Below, in pieces: positions 30,161 to 43,109 of a stretch of 64,000 bases of DNA. The DNA lies in the NCBI GenBank assembly GCA_020310875.1, contig CM035420.1, positions 185,694,880-185,758,879 of the forward strand, in the 5' to 3' direction. Source of the stretch: Ceratopteris richardii. Taxonomy: Eukaryota; Streptophyta; Polypodiopsida; Polypodiales; Pteridaceae. Below the pieces are notes generated by a model. It had not been told where the DNA came from and searched no databases. It was given only the letters and a program-made list of their open reading frames with translations. How positions within the stretch are numbered: the stretch's first letter is position 1; every line of letters begins with the position of its first letter. Position numbers and translations under genes: made by a program.

Positions 30161-32815
30161 CACAGGTGCATGTGGAACATTTAAAGGCTAAGAAATTTCC
30201 TCATTTGGACCAACACTTTATTATCCACCTATAAAAGAGGCAACAAAGTACCATACACATCCTTAGAGCTAATTGATGTCTCCTTGGTACATGAAAATAA
30301 TGGCTGATTTTCATCTTCCACAAAAACAACATCACAACTATCCAAAATGTGTTCAGTATGTGGATGATACAAGCAATAGCCTTTGCTTTTAGAACTGTGC
30401 CCAACAAAAATACATTTTATTGCTTTATCATCCAATTTATTATGTTGTTCTTCAAGCACTAAAGCATTTTCTAGACAACCAAAGACATGTGGATGAGTAA
30501 CAAATGGCTTGGGACCATTTTAAGCCTCATATGGAGCAATATATTGTAGTGCTTTGGTGGGACACCTGTTAAGTACATATGTTGCACATATAACAACCTC
30601 AAGCCAGATGCTATGTGGTAAAGCTTGACTTTTGGCCCCTTGCCATCTCCATGAGCAAACACTTCTTTCTTTCATCAAATCCATTTTTTTAGGTGTATAT
30701 AGTAGTGTGCACTGATATTTTATCCCATGCTTAGCCATAAATGCATTAAAATGAGAAGACATGTATTCGCGCCCTCGATTAGAATGGAGGGTGCCCAATT
30801 TACATGCTAAGATATTTTCAACCAAAACTCAAATTTTTTTGGAACACATAAAAACTTTGGACTTTGCATTCAATGGATACACCCATGCATGCCTGGAGAA
30901 AATCAATAAAATTCATGAAGTAAAGGTAGTTCCCAAAATGAATGTGTATGCATAGGACCATAGACATCACTATGAACAAGCTACAATTTATGAGGATCTC
31001 AAACTGATCCTTTTTTTGGGAAGGAGGTACACTGTATTTTCCCCAAAATATAGCATTCACAAACATGTTTACAAGATGCCACAAGTTTGGGCAGAGAGGA
31101 CACCATTTTAGATTTCTACAGGTGTAGCAAACTAGCAAAATTTAGATGACCAAAGTGTGCATGCCAAAGCTTTGCATCTTAGATAGCCTCAGAATCTTGA
31201 ACTACACATGTTGAATCATTCAGGGATTTTTCATAGTCTATGAGCTTATACAACCCATGAAATAAAATTCCAAAAGCAATAATAATGTCAGCATTGAAGA
31301 GATCATGAATTGTCAATTTTGGCATTAGCCAATTTTGGCTAATATGAAAGCTCACAATAGATTTTTTGTGATTCCTAGCACATACAAAGCATTTGAAAAT
31401 TTGAAAGAACTACCATCAGTAGTGGTCAAAATCATCTTACCAACTCCCATTATAGGATAAGAGGAGTTGTCAGCACATGTGATAGTATTCCCTATAGGGG
31501 CAGGCTCAAGTGCACTGAAGAAACTCCATTATGAGGTAATATGTTTGGTTGCCCCACTATCAAAGTACCAAACATCTGAGTCTACTATAGACATACACTA
31601 GACAACTCTTTATGACATTATCATTTCCCTTATAGTAATTGCAAAACAATTTTGTCTTTTCTATTTTCTTTTCTTCTTTATCGTCCTTCTTTGATAATGT
31701 AGCATTAGCAAATTTCTGCTTACTAGTAGATGAGCTCCATTTACCTTTTCCCTAATGATTAGCTAGGAAAGCTTGATCTGCACATGCATAATGGACCTAT
31801 TCTGCTTGGACTGATCTTCCTACAACAAAACAGAGACTAAGTCCTCAAATTTTAAGGCATTTGGATTGTTTTTCATCATCAATCAAAGAGTATAAGCAAA
31901 ACTCTTATATGAATATGGAAGGCCATTAAGAGCAGTCTGCATAAGTGAACTATATGGTAAGACTTCATCAGCAAAAATCAATTGCTACTTCAAATCTTTG
32001 AGCTTTATCAAAACATTTTCCATGGAATCTCCTTCACTCGTATGATCACTCTCCAATTGTTTCCCAAGGCAAGCAACACGAGCCTCATTTCTTGTGTGGT
32101 ATAAAGTGGGCACATTCCCTTAAGGTAAATGCTTAAGCCGAAGAAAGGCATTAAAGAAAATATTTCCCTAAACATTTTTTGTAGCTCCATAAGGTAATCT
32201 AAGCACTAATGCTAATACCCTATTAGGTTTTGCACTTATGTAACACCCTAAATGGAATACATAGTTTATCAGTTAGTTAGTTTTTGCATTATGTGATTTT
32301 GTTAAGCTAAATTGGCTAAAAACGAGCAATTGCCTCGGGTTGAAAAGGCTCGCAAATATGAATGAAAGGTCAACCAAGATGGAAAGGTCTTTCGTGTTAG
32401 GGTTGTTTGCTCTCATATCTCTTCACCTTTTCTGGTAGTCTATCTTGATTTTCATAAAGTATAGCCCAAGCACCCTTTCTTGTTTTGCAAGAGTGAATGT
32501 GAGGGATAATGACATGTTTGACATATAAAGCATATCAATTCATGTGCTTGAGCATCTTTGCCATCCCATTGAAGTTGCTTTAGAGTGGCTACAGCAGGAA
32601 CCATACCACAAAGAGGAATTTGGAGATCATCATCTTCAATGCCATCTACATCACCTTCAATAACTATATTTGTACATAGTAGGATAATTTTCAATACAAT
32701 GCACAATATTTCACAACCCTTTTTCTACCAATACATGATGCATCATATATGCCCACAATGGGTAACTAGTACCATCCAGAATATACCTTTAGTAGACTTC
32801 GAGGCACTTGTATTA
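30161..32815 (-). pseudogene. Decayed Ty1/copia gag-PR-INT region (copia 1)
   Basis: The minus strand reads gag near 32700-32200 (W-D-G-K-D-A-Q-A-H motif), a lysine/zinc-knuckle stretch near 31750, a protease region near 31500, integrase near 31140-30500 (L-H-S-N-R-G-R-E-Y-M-S motif around the second catalytic Asp, with D replaced by N), and the K-L-D-D-K-A...C-I-F-V-G-H-S-S-K segment at 30450. RT, RNase H and LTRs are absent. It aligns closely with the corresponding parts of the copia at 36352-40760, so both belong to one family. Confidence 0.8.
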
Positions 32816-33221
32816 GCTCTTGCTTGTGTGGTTGATATTTTGGATTCATCCTTTTCTTCTTTGAAGGTGAACAAGGTGGTGGTTGAGTCCGTGGTTGCTT
32901 ACTCTTTTGCACCCATATCTGCTTTGTACCTTGAGTGGCTGGATATCCACATTGGTTCATTCATGTGGTGTCAGTTTCTCTTCAGAATTTGGGGTTTCAT
33001 TGTGGTTGTCTCTTCCATTGTTGTAGGGGAGCGGTCCGTGGGACACTTTGCTTTGGAAAAGAAGGGAAATCCAACACTTTCATGACATGCCCATCAAAAA
33101 ATGAGCATTTTGTACAACAAATCTAGGCATGCATGCATGAAGTGTGGAATGAGGGACTAGAGAATTTGATCATCGCCATTTGTCCAAAGGTTGATTTTTC
33201 AACTTCATTTTCTCTAGTCCC
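32816..33221. other. Spacer between copia 1 and a chromovirus fragment
   Basis: A minus-strand reading contains K-Q-I-W-V-Q-K and a basic, proline-containing stretch reminiscent of the A/B pol tail, but the match is short. No firm assignment. Confidence 0.3.
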
Positions 33222-33812
33222 ATAACAACAATATCCATACATCTTCCAATCAGACTCCCTTATTTGAAAAATATGGACAACACCCAAGGATGGATGTACA
33301 ATTTCAAACCATGTGAACAACCTAGATGCTAGAGATAAAGCTCAATACCTCATAGATATTCATCAAGAATGCAAGAAAGAGATTCACTAATCCCACAAAC
33401 AATATAAGAAATATGCAAAGCAGCATAGCATTTAAAATCCATCTTACCATAAGGTTTGGTTACTCATAAATAAATTGCAAAGCTTCAAGGCCCTATGTAA
33501 AGCTAGGCCATCAAAGATTTAGTCCTTTTACCATCCTAATCGAGATTAATTAAGTCACCTTCAAGCTCCAGTTACCAATCACTATGAGAATAGAGATATT
33601 TATCCATGTATCCATGTTGGAACCATATCAAGTTTTTACCGGAGGAGGTAGAAGAGCCAATCCTTCATCACCTATTCAAATTGAGAATCATGAAGAATTC
33701 TGGGTTGAGCACATCTTAGATTTGAGAATCTCCCAAGGAAGACTGGAATACCTTGTTCATTGGAAATGGTATGGCATCATTGATCGTACTTGGGAACCTA
33801 TAGAAAATCTTT
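33222..33812 (+). pseudogene. Chromovirus integrase C-terminus with chromodomain
   Basis: Decayed integrase C-terminal sequence matches 61590-62160 of element G. It leads into an intact chromodomain reading E-F-W-V-E-H-I-L-D...L-E-Y-L-V-H-W-K-W-Y...T-W-E-P (33690-33812). Chromodomains direct integration to particular chromatin. The rest of pol is missing upstream. Confidence 0.82.
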
Positions 33813-33869
33813 AGAGATCACCAATCAAGATTCTTGAATTCCATAAGAAGAATCCAATGAAGCCCTAGC

Positions 33870-34545
33870 TAGAGAACATGGCTAATCCTTGTGGAACATT
33901 TCATATGAATTTTCATACCTCATGATTGTTGAGGAATTTGGAAAATCTAACATCACCATTGCAGTTTAAGCATGCAAAAACCTCAAGAATGTCTATTTAT
34001 TTGTCTTGTTTTGACATCTAGAGACCTTGTTTCACTTTGATGACATCGTCAATTTGTAACTCCCTACAAAACCTATATGAGGAGGTATTGGCCACATATA
34101 TCCTCATTCATGTCAATGCCAATCTTGGGAGCTCAAGGATCCATGTTCTCAAAGTAAGTACTTTCCAAGTTCGAATTCATGTTCTTGTCTTGCTCCTTGT
34201 TCTAGTCTTGTTTACTCTAGTTTTTGAACATCTAGTCTTGTCCTTTTGTGATCTTGTAATATGCGATCATGTCCAATTATTTGTTGTATCTAGTTCACTT
34301 CCTCAAGGGAGTCCTTCTACTTCTCATATCTTGTTTCATAACTATGGGCCCAAGTTTTGGGATCTCTTTCTTTTCTAGTTCAATTATCCATACCCATGAG
34401 TTGTAGGTTGTGGGACTTCTTGTAACAGTTGTATATTCTTGTATCATTTCCCTTGTACACATGATCTTGTAATCAAAATTTTATTCAAAAACATTTTCCA
34501 ATTTAATCAAAGATCAAAATCTAGTGCTCCTCTACCAGACGTCTT
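33870..34545 (+). repeat. Chromovirus-family LTR, diverged copy
   Basis: It aligns with the LTRs of element G (58206-58903 and 62270-62955): a CCTATATGAGGAGG promoter-like motif (34070-34083), the AAGTAAGTAC motif at 34152-34161, repeated 'TTGTGGGA' phrases and an ending near ATCTAGTGCTCCTC. Start and end are approximate. Its position after the chromodomain makes it the 3' LTR of that fragment. Confidence 0.72.
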
Positions 34546-34780
34546 TGTGAGCATAAGGCACCAGATAAAATGATCCATGCATCTAGAGATTAATGATATG
34601 GCAAGTTTTTCCTTAATCACGAGTAATAAAAAGAAAACTCCATCAAATTGGGGTTCATTTGCTTTGGTTCGAGTCCTTAGTCATGCATCATTGTAATTCT
34701 CATCACACTCATGGTAGAAATGCACAACAATCATGTATAGGCATTAGTTGGGCAAATTCCAAACGATCAATAGAATAAAT
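34546..34780. other. Short unassigned stretch before element D pol
   Basis: No clear feature. It probably includes decayed pre-RT sequence of element D. Confidence 0.3.
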
Positions 34781-36351
34781 CTTGCTCAAGATATGATACC
34801 CATGGATCATGAAAAGTTTCCACTAAGATTCATAAAGGGAAGAATCCTCAAGAAGATAAAAGATAGTTGTATGGAAAAGCTCTTAAAATTTGGTTTTATT
34901 TATGAAATTGAGTACACCAATTGATTTTCCCTTATTGTGGTTGTGCCCAAAAATAATAGTAAGCTAAGAGTGTGCATGATTTTTAAAAAGTTCAATGTTG
35001 TGACAATCACGGAGAGTTATCCACTACCCATTAGGGATCACCTAATGAAATGGGTAGCATGAATAGCATGAAAGGATGTGTATAGCCTTTTAGATGGTTT
35101 TTTAGGCTACAATCAAGTTGCAATTGCACTTGAAGATCAAAAGATAGCCTTTTTTTATATAAAATGGAGAATCTATACATTTAAATTGATGCCATTGGAC
35201 CAAAAAATGCCTTGTGACTTTTCGGAGGTTGAGGTATCATGTTTTCAAATAATTTCTTAGGAAATCTTTAGAAGTCTATGTGGAGAACGTGTGTGCATAT
35301 TTGGCACAACGATCCAAACATATCCCTATGTTGGAGAAATTGTTTGCTAACTGTAGGCAATGTAGAGTCTCATTAAATCCCAAAACATGTATCTTCATGG
35401 TTAGGCAAAGAAAGATTCTGGGACAGATTATTTCAAAGAAATCTAATTTCGATTGATAATGACAAGTTCAAGACACTTCTAAATCTTCCAAACCAAAAGA
35501 ATGTGAAAGAATTCCAGACTTTCACTGGCCACTATTGATATTACCATACGTTCATCCACATGTATGAAGTCATTGCACAACTCATATACACTTTGCCTAC
35601 TAAATTTGAATGGACACAAGAATGTGATGAAGCATTTGAGGATCTAAAGCACAAGATTTTCACAAGTCCTTTTCTAAAGGTGCCAAATTCGATTAATTTT
35701 TCCATGTTCATGTTGATGTATTGAACTATTCTATAGGTTGTATTTTAGCATAACTTGTTTGTGGAGATAGACTTGAATTTTAGATTTCCTATGCTAGTAG
35801 GAAAATCACAATGTAGAGCAATTACACTCCAATCGAAAGAGAAAGATTAATTGTGATTATATGTTATTTCAAAAAATATACATTATTTGCTTGCAAATAA
35901 GTTTAAATTATTTTCTTAATCATCAAAGCCTACTCTACCTAGTGTATAAGCTATGCAACCCTAGATGACTAGTATGTTGGTTTCTTCTATTAATGAAAGT
36001 TGATTTTGAGGTATTTATTAAGAAAGGTAATACTCACGTGCATGTAGACCTTTTTTCTAGATTGACAAATTGCGAACATCCTTATGGGATATCCTACAAA
36101 GTTCTAGATGCCTATTTGTTCAATCTAGAAGTGGTATCTAAGTGGACTAAACCAAATGTATCAATATTGGTGTTTGGTCCACTACAAATATCTTCCTACA
36201 AAAAATAGTCGTAAGAGGATCAAGGTATCTTCAAATTATTCCTGACAATATCTATAAAAGAGATAAATGTGGAATCTTATCTTGTTGCATAGATGATGAT
36301 AAAAAGTGGGGTCATATCACACAAGCCCACCTGTTTAGTTTGGGATGGCAT
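34781..36351 (+). pseudogene. Pol remnant of A/B-family element D (RT to first H2C2 module)
   Basis: Highly decayed but colinear with A and B pol. RT contains G-F-I-Y-E-I-E-Y-T, Y-P-L-P-I and Y-S-L-L-D-G-F-L-G-Y-N-Q-V. The RNase H region and F-L-L-L-M-K-V-D-F-E-V follow. Then comes D-A-Y-L-F-N-L-E-V-V and the start of the first H2C2 module (36290-36351). A copia element interrupts the module at 36352; it resumes at 40761. Confidence 0.8.
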
Positions 36352-36580
36352 TGTTGGAGTTTGAGGTCTACAAAAGCACACAAACAACACAAGGTAGAAG
36401 AAGAAGCTTGGAGAAGAACATAACAGTAAATGAATTACCAAGTGAATGTACAAGAATAAGTAACCCATTAGGCTTATATGCATATATACAAGTCAAGGGA
36501 AAAAAACCTCCTAAAGAGGGAAAAAAGTGCCCCGACAGTCCTAAGTGTGTTCACACACATCACTATCAGAATATATAAAA
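36352..36580 (-). repeat. 3' LTR of copia 2
   Basis: About 229 bp, near-colinear with 40535-40760: both share TGTTGGAGTTTGAGGTCTA at one end and the phrase CCTCCTAAAGAGGGAAAAAA. On the minus strand it is preceded by a purine run containing AGGGGGGAGTT (36582-36595), the polypurine tract. Confidence 0.85.
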
Positions 36581-38187
36581 AACTCCCCCCTAGGAGTGAT
36601 GGGGTGAACAAGGACCTAGTACTCAAGTTAAAGGACGTGTCCAGCTATGTGGAAAGAGATCAATCCACTAAAGGAAGTAAGTCGAAAGCTTTTCAAAAAG
36701 CTTCAAACTTCTCCCTAGGTAGAGCCTTTGTCAAAAGATATGCAACATTATCCCGTGTGGGTACATATGCCAAACTAATCTCTTTAGTAGAGAACCTCTC
36801 CTTGACATAATGATAGTGCACCTCAATGTGCTTTGTGTGAGCATGGAACATAGGGTTCCTCGCAATTGCCAATGTGCTCTAACTATCAGTAAAGATGGTG
36901 GTAGAAAACTAACCAACACCCAAATCAGCCATGAGGCGTCTGAGCCACACACTCAACAATCATTGTGAAAGTTGTCCTATAGTCAATATCATAACTAGAA
37001 GTGGCTATAATAGGCTGCTTCTTGCTCAAGCAAGATATTCATGAGCTACCAAGCATGAAGCAAAAACCACTAGAGGGCACATGAGTGTCATAGAAAGCAG
37101 CCTAGTATGAGTCAAAAAAAACATGTAAATCTAGCGATAATGATCCTCCCTTGGGATAAAACAATCCAAGTATTCGGGTACCACTCAAGTAGTGAAAGAT
37201 GTTCTTAACCATCTTTCAATGCTTTACACCTTGGCAGTGCATAAACCTGCTCATATCAGAGACAAAAAATTGAATGTCAAGCCGAGTTATGCATAAGCAA
37301 ATCAATCATCCAACAGGATGTTGATAGAGAACAACATCAAATGCATCTCCCCCATCATGAAGACTCAACCATAAGCCTCTTTCCAATAGAGTGGCAATAG
37401 GTTTGCAATCTTCAAGGCCAAAATGCTACAATAATGTATCAATATAGTTTGTTTAACACAAATCCATTCCCCCATCAACTTGCGTAAATTGAATGCCCAA
37501 ATAATGATGCAAATGCCCCAAATTTGACATCTCAAAAGAGGCATGCAAATCAGCCTTAAAATCAGCAATATGCTTCTCGTTAGGACCAATGAGTAGCATA
37601 TCATCAACATAGACAATGACGATTAGAAGTACATATGCACACTTAACATATAAGGTGCTCTTAGTTGGACTATTCTCAAAACCAAGTGCAATCAAGTAGG
37701 CATGTATCTTTTCATGCCAAGCACATGGTTCTTGCTTCAAACCATATAATGCCTTGTTCAACCTACACACTTTGTTTTCATGCCCTTTCTGCACAAAATC
37801 ACGGGCCTGAAATACATACACCATGTAAGTCACCATTCATAAATATAGTCTTAATATCCAACAAATTTACATTCCAATCATGATGGGTTGCAAGTGCATA
37901 TAGGCTACAAACGGTGGCCATTCGACAAGTGGGTGCAAAGATCTCATCAAAATCAATGTCTCTCTCTTTAACATAATCTTTTGCAACAAGCCTAGCCTTA
38001 TACTTGTCAACTATTCCATCAAGCTTACATTTTAGCTTGTATACCCATTTAGTGCCAATGCCCTTTTTGGTTGGAGGCAAATCACATAAAGACCAAGTAC
38101 CACTCTTCATAACAACCTGATATCCTAATTACATAGCAGTGATCCAATTTTTTGAATTTCATGCTTCATCAAAAGAAACAAGCTCAG
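36581..38187 (-). pseudogene. Copia 2 reverse transcriptase and RNase H
   Basis: The minus strand reads RT from W-V-Y-K-L-K (38040) through D-F-x-E-I-F-A-P-x-C-R-M and L-N-K-A-L-Y-G-L-K-Q to the catalytic Y-V-D-D at 37597-37612 and H-H-Y-L-G-I-Q-F. RNase H follows (37000-36750, ending in H-I-E-V-H-Y-H-Y-V-K-E). The frame changes several times, including one within RT near 37800. The family's polymerase is recognisable but not functional. Confidence 0.85.
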
Positions 38188-38861
38188 TGTTAGCAATTAG
38201 GGTGGACTAAGCTGACAAGAAAGCATGCAACAAGGGATTCAAAGACAAGAGAGTCTGAAAGAATAACAAGAAGGACTAAATAGACAAGGAATCCAACATT
38301 AGGCAAGGAATAGGTCTAGCTATAATATTGCCAAGTCAATCTTTCAATTAATAGTGATTTTCATCACTACCTATCATTGTAAATACCTGTTTTTGATAGT
38401 TTCAACTCCATTTTTTCAAGTCAAGGAGTCCTCAATCTTGAGGAGTAGTAGGAGAACCAATGTATTAATTTTCATAATTTTTAGAGCTCATTTGAGCCTC
38501 CAAATTATCTTAGAGACCTAATTTTTAACTAGGCCGGACACTAGGTCTGAACTAGGCCAAAGCTGGTAAAAAAACTATAAAAATACCTAGAAAGCTGATT
38601 TTTGCAGTTATCTAGTTGGAGAGTGAACTTATTCTTGAGCATTGTATACTTTCTTTGAGCTTTCTAATAGAGGATTCCATTGTTCCACTCTTTGTCTTGC
38701 CTCATGTACGCATATGTGTGTATATATGTGGATGCTCGTGCACTCTCACTCATGCACTTGTGCATTCCACTTGCTCGAGGTTGTCATACCATCCTCATGT
38801 CTCCATGGATTGACAATTATGAGTTGGATATGCTCATCTTGTTTCTCACCATTGTCCTACA
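38188..38861 (+). mobile_element. Solo LTR of the A/B family inside copia 2
   Basis: It starts TGTTAG and ends at CCTACA (approximate). It shares with LTR A/B the TTTTTAACTAGGCCGGACAC core (38521-38540), TATAAAAATA (38575) and the GT-rich tract (38705-38735). Copia coding sequence lies on both sides. Bases flanking the proposed ends (CTCAG and AAGAC) do not match, so exact borders are unsure or the duplication has decayed. Confidence 0.75.
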
Positions 38862-40520
38862 AAGACACTCCTTCTCATCACAAAGACTAGAGGCAGCCAT
38901 CACATAGCAATCTGATGCAAAAGAAGCAATATGAGAGCCTCAAGAGTACGACATCACTGGGATGCATCTAATTTTCTATCTCTAAAAATCTACCTCCTCT
39001 ATATCAGCTCTGTCATCAACAAGTGCATCATGTAAATCTGCATCAGAAGTGGAATGATCTACATCATCATGTGGAACCTACAAAGTTTGAGAAATTGCCT
39101 CATTTGGACCAGAACTTGACTATCCACCTATGAAAAGAGGCATCAAAGTGTCATATACATCTTTAGAGCTAATTAAAGTCTCCTTGGTACATGAAAGTAA
39201 TAGCTAAATCGCATCTTCCACAAAAACAACATCACGGCTAACCAAAATGTGTTTAGTCTGTGGATGATACAAACGATAGTCTTTGCTTTCATATCTCTAT
39301 CCAAAAAAATACATTTCGTGCTTTATCATCTAGTTTCTTGTGTTTTTGTTCAAGCACTAGGTGATAGACAACCAAAGACACAGAGATGAGCAATTGATGA
39401 CTTGCAACCATGCCAAGCCTCGTATGGAGTGATAAGTTGGTGTGCTTTGGTGGGACACTTGTTAAGTACATATGCTATAGACATACAAAACTATTTGTGC
39501 TTTTCTATTTTCTTCTCAGCTTTGTGTTCTTTCTTCGATTGTGCAACATTAACAGTTTTTTGGTTACTAGTAGATGAGCTCCATTTATCTTTGCCCTTCT
39601 AACTAGCTAGGAAAGCTTGATATGCAACATGCATGATGGACATGTTCTATCTGGATTGATCTTCCTACAACAAAACTCTTATATGAATTTGGAAAACCAT
39701 TAAGAACAATTTGCACAAGTGAACTATCTGGCTAGACTTCATCAATAGAAAACAATTGCTCCTTCAAATCTTTGATCTTTGTCAAAAAACTATCCATTAA
39801 ATCTCCTTCATTCATACACTCACTCTCCAACTGTTTTTGGAGATAAGGAGAACAAGCCTCATTTTTTGCCTGGTATAAAGTGTTAAGTGTATCCCAAGAA
39901 TCACAAATTTTTCAAGAATCTGAGGGATAATGGCACATTTGATAGAAAAAGCTATCAATGCATGTGCCATAGCATCTTTGCCATCCCAACAAAGTTTCTC
40001 TGTAGTAGGGGTAGCAGGAACCATAGCACGAATAAGAAATTGAAGATTATTATCTTCAATGCCATCTGCATCACCTTCAATCATTTTATTTGTAGGTGTA
40101 GCAGGAAGTTTTCCAACACTTTGTTCGATATTCAATAGTTCTTTTGATACCAATACATGATGCATCATATATGCCAATAACGAGTAATTAGTGCCATCCA
40201 ATTTGTCCTCAACAACCAACATACAAAATACATCATTGCTTCAACCATGGCCACTAACTAAATACCTTGATGCAAAAAAATGATTGTGTCTCAAAAAGTG
40301 TAATAGAACTACCTTTGTCAAGCTTTGCTAAATCTGTAGTAGACTTTGAGGGACTTCTACTAGCTAATCGAGACCGAATAAGCTCAAATTAAAATTTTGA
40401 CACCATAAAGCAAAGCAGTTTTGAACTCCTAATCACCTTGAGTATGCCCACCATTTTTTGTTCGATTGTAATATAGTGACAGGATGGGTGTTGACGATAC
40501 CCTAGATAAAGCAGCAACCT
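38862..40520 (-). pseudogene. Copia 2 gag and integrase remnants
   Basis: The minus strand reads gag at 40222-39812, with L-D-G-T-N-Y near its start and W-D-G-K-D-A-M-A-H, then a basic zinc-knuckle area near 39600. An abrupt join at about 39480 leads to late integrase (K-L-D-D-K-A, 39330) and the post-integrase segment (39100). Compared with copia 1 (30161-32815), the protease and early integrase are deleted. Confidence 0.78.
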
Positions 40521-40532
40521 ACTCTGATACCA
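40521..40532 (-). other. Primer binding site of copia 2
   Basis: Minus-strand TGGTATCAGAGT lies two bases inside the 5' LTR end. It matches the usual plant initiator-tRNA-Met primer site TGGTATCAGAGC except for the last base. Confidence 0.9.
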
Positions 40533-40534
40533 AT

Positions 40535-40760
40535 TGTTGGAGTTTGAGGTCTATATAAGTGCATGAAGCACAAGGAAGAAGAAGCAGCTTGGAGCACAAC
40601 ACAACATCGAATGAATTACCAAGTGAATGTTTAAAAATAAGTAACCCGTTAGGGTTATAGGCGTATATACAACTTGAGGAAAAAACCTCCTAAAGAGGGA
40701 AAAAATTGCCCCTAGGGTCCTAAGTGTGTTCACACACATCACTATTGAAATATATGAACA
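40535..40760 (-). repeat. 5' LTR of copia 2
   Basis: 226 bp. On the minus strand it begins TGTTCATA and ends CCAACA directly before the primer binding site. Its partner is 36352-36580. Confidence 0.85.
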
Positions 40761-41130
40761 ATCGTTTCCCCAACCCAAAATATTACAAAACTTAAGGAAA
40801 CTTTTTGTATATTGACCACACATGGCCAAAGATGTTCATTAACATTGATATAATAGACCACCAATTGGACATTTGATGTTATATCAAGTGACTATAGCAT
40901 TGGATTGTAATAAATCACTAGCTAATTATCTACACAATGGAATATTTCTAGAAGGCATTACTCTCAAAAGTTACTTGAAGAAGAATCTAGAGATTATAGT
41001 ATTATAGAGAATCAATTTTACAAAAGAGAAAAAGATAACTTCTTGTGCTTATGTAATCATGAAATTCAATACTTACCAATCCTTGAAATGGAACATGCAG
41101 GCTTCGCCCCCCATACACAATGTTTTTTAA
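40761..41130 (+). pseudogene. Continuation of element D pol (first H2C2 module and linker)
   Basis: The reading resumes with T-L-R-K-L-F-V-Y-W-P-H-M, aligning with the Y-W-P-S-M of B's first H2C2 module. The R-P-P-I-G-H-L-M-L-Y-Q-V-T linker and sequence approaching the second H2C2 module follow. The match fades near 41120 at L-E-M-E-H-A-G. Confidence 0.75.
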
Positions 41131-43109
41131 TCCCATCCACTTTAATTTAACATACCTTCACAACCCACACATCTGCATAGAAAATGGAGAGAAGAGAGTG
41201 GAGAAGTTTTTTGAATCCATGACAGAGAGGTAAAGAGTAACTTGCATGAGTTCTTGGAGCCTGCATTGGATATGACTTTAGGGAAGTGTGCACCTATACA
41301 GAGTAGGTATTGTAGAGAGATAGAGAGATCCAAGTGGAAAGAGAAGAAGAGGGGGGAGAAAAGTGTAGAGGAGGTACTATAAAGGGGGAGAGAGAGAGAG
41401 AGAGAGAGATCCATGTGAAAGAGAAGAAGAGGGGGAGAAAAGTGCAAGCCACATGGAAATAGGGGAAGTATCCAAATCTACACCACATGGTGAAGGGGAG
41501 ATGCAGTATGCTTGCCTTTACATGTCGAGGGCAAGTAATATATGAAAGGTATACATCAAAATTTTTGTGAGGAGGGCCTATCTTTACATATTGCATATGT
41601 TGCTCTTGAAATTAGTTCAACTACATATTACCTGAAAAAGTTCAATGATTGGAAAGTACACACTCATTGATGGGGCTCTATAGGTGTCCACCACTAAAGA
41701 CCTTTCCATTCCAAAGAACATGAGACCATGGAAGGAGATGAAGAGATTTCTGCATGAAGAGAGTGAGTTAATGAGCATAGAGCAAAACTTGACCGCTCAG
41801 AGAGAAGAAGAACCAAAGAGATTGAAAGAGCCAAAACTAGAAGAATTGCTTGTTTCCTAAGTAAGAGAGTGAAATAAAGATAATCTATAGAGAATCATGT
41901 TGTAGAGAGTAGAGGATAACTCTAGTTTCCTAATGCCACATTGATATCCCACTTCCTTGGAGTGAACTCTCTACACCTTCTCCTTGAAATGAACTCTCTG
42001 CACCTTATGTTGGCTTGTTGCCTACATCAAAAATTCTGCTTCAACCACTTTATTTGATGTGACTTAATAGCTCTCAAGTCTACCGAGAGCCAAAAGAATG
42101 AGAAACCTCGTCATAACCCAATATTATATCAAGGAGGTGTGCTAAAAGAAAAGTTGAGATTGGATGAGAACTTAGTCTAAACATATTGCACATAGGAGGG
42201 TGAGGAAAAAATGAATCACTCAACAAAAATTGGATATGAAATGAGATATCTTTGAGAGAGGTAAAATCGTGGATAAGGAGGGAAGGATCATGTTGTGAAC
42301 TAAAAATGATAGGACAACAATAGAGGAATGGAATAAAAAAAAATGATAGAATGCCCACTTAGCAGGGAGACACCACAACTCAAAGAATTACAAAGAAATA
42401 GACAGGGGAAAGGAAAAGGGGGTGGATAAGAAGGTGGACTATTTCTCAGTAGTGAACTAGGATAGGGTAGATGGGGGAAAGAGTAGCCAAATGGAAATGC
42501 TCAAGAAAAGGAGGAACTTGAAGAAGCACGTAGGAAAGTAGATGTTTCAAGGGATAATAGAGAAGGATGAGGCTAATGGAAAATCTTGAACAAAATTAAG
42601 CCAAGGATGCCCAAGAATTCTCAAATCCATTGATTGCCCCAACTTGAAGGCTTTGCAAAAGAAAATCTACAGAATTGAGTGCACTTGCTTTCCCATCATC
42701 AAAATAAAACTTCATAAATGTTCAATTACTAACAATATCACTATAGTTTTACTTAGTCCCTACACAAATGTTTTGATTTTCCCTTCCTTAAAATCTTTCT
42801 CTACCTTTCTAAGGCCTCCCTTTGTTCCGAAATAAATCTCATGTTCATTTGTGTGTCCGTAATGGCCTACCCACAACAGTGCCTTCTTAAATAACAACCC
42901 CTACTCTCACCACATTGAAATTTCCAAGACTAAGAAAACCTTGATGTATTTTTGCTTCCTCATGATCACTCTTTCAATTGCAAAACAATATCTGCCATTA
43001 CTTTAAGGCACTTTTGTTTCTTTGGCTCTTCTTGTTCCTTGAGCTCACAAAGCTCTTTTTGAAGAAGTTAGTTGCTTTGCTAATATGCACTAAGCTTTTA
43101 GTCATGGGA
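41131..43109. other. Unassigned 2-kb region with GA microsatellite and a short direct repeat
   Basis: No convincing gene. A (GA)n run lies at about 41388-41410, flanked by two 39-base direct repeats (about 41328-41367 and 41409-41447) that share AAGAGAAGAAGAGGG. Reverse-strand open frames here are low-complexity and not credible. Confidence 0.45.

Larger units (their letters stand above)
36352..40760 (-). mobile_element. Ty1/copia element (copia 2) with both LTRs, inserted in element D
   Basis: A minus-strand element with 5' LTR (40535-40760), primer site (40521-40532), decayed gag, integrase, RT and RNase H, polypurine tract (36582-36595) and 3' LTR (36352-36580). Element D's coding sequence resumes on the far side, proving insertion. 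An A/B-type LTR sits inside it at about 38188-38861, and the protease/integrase part is deleted. A clean target duplication was not visible. Confidence 0.85.

Noticed and set aside
41142..41596. Reverse-strand frames of about 100 residues rich in Ser, Leu and Phe
   Set aside because: Generated by GA-rich purine tracts read on the opposite strand; no motif.
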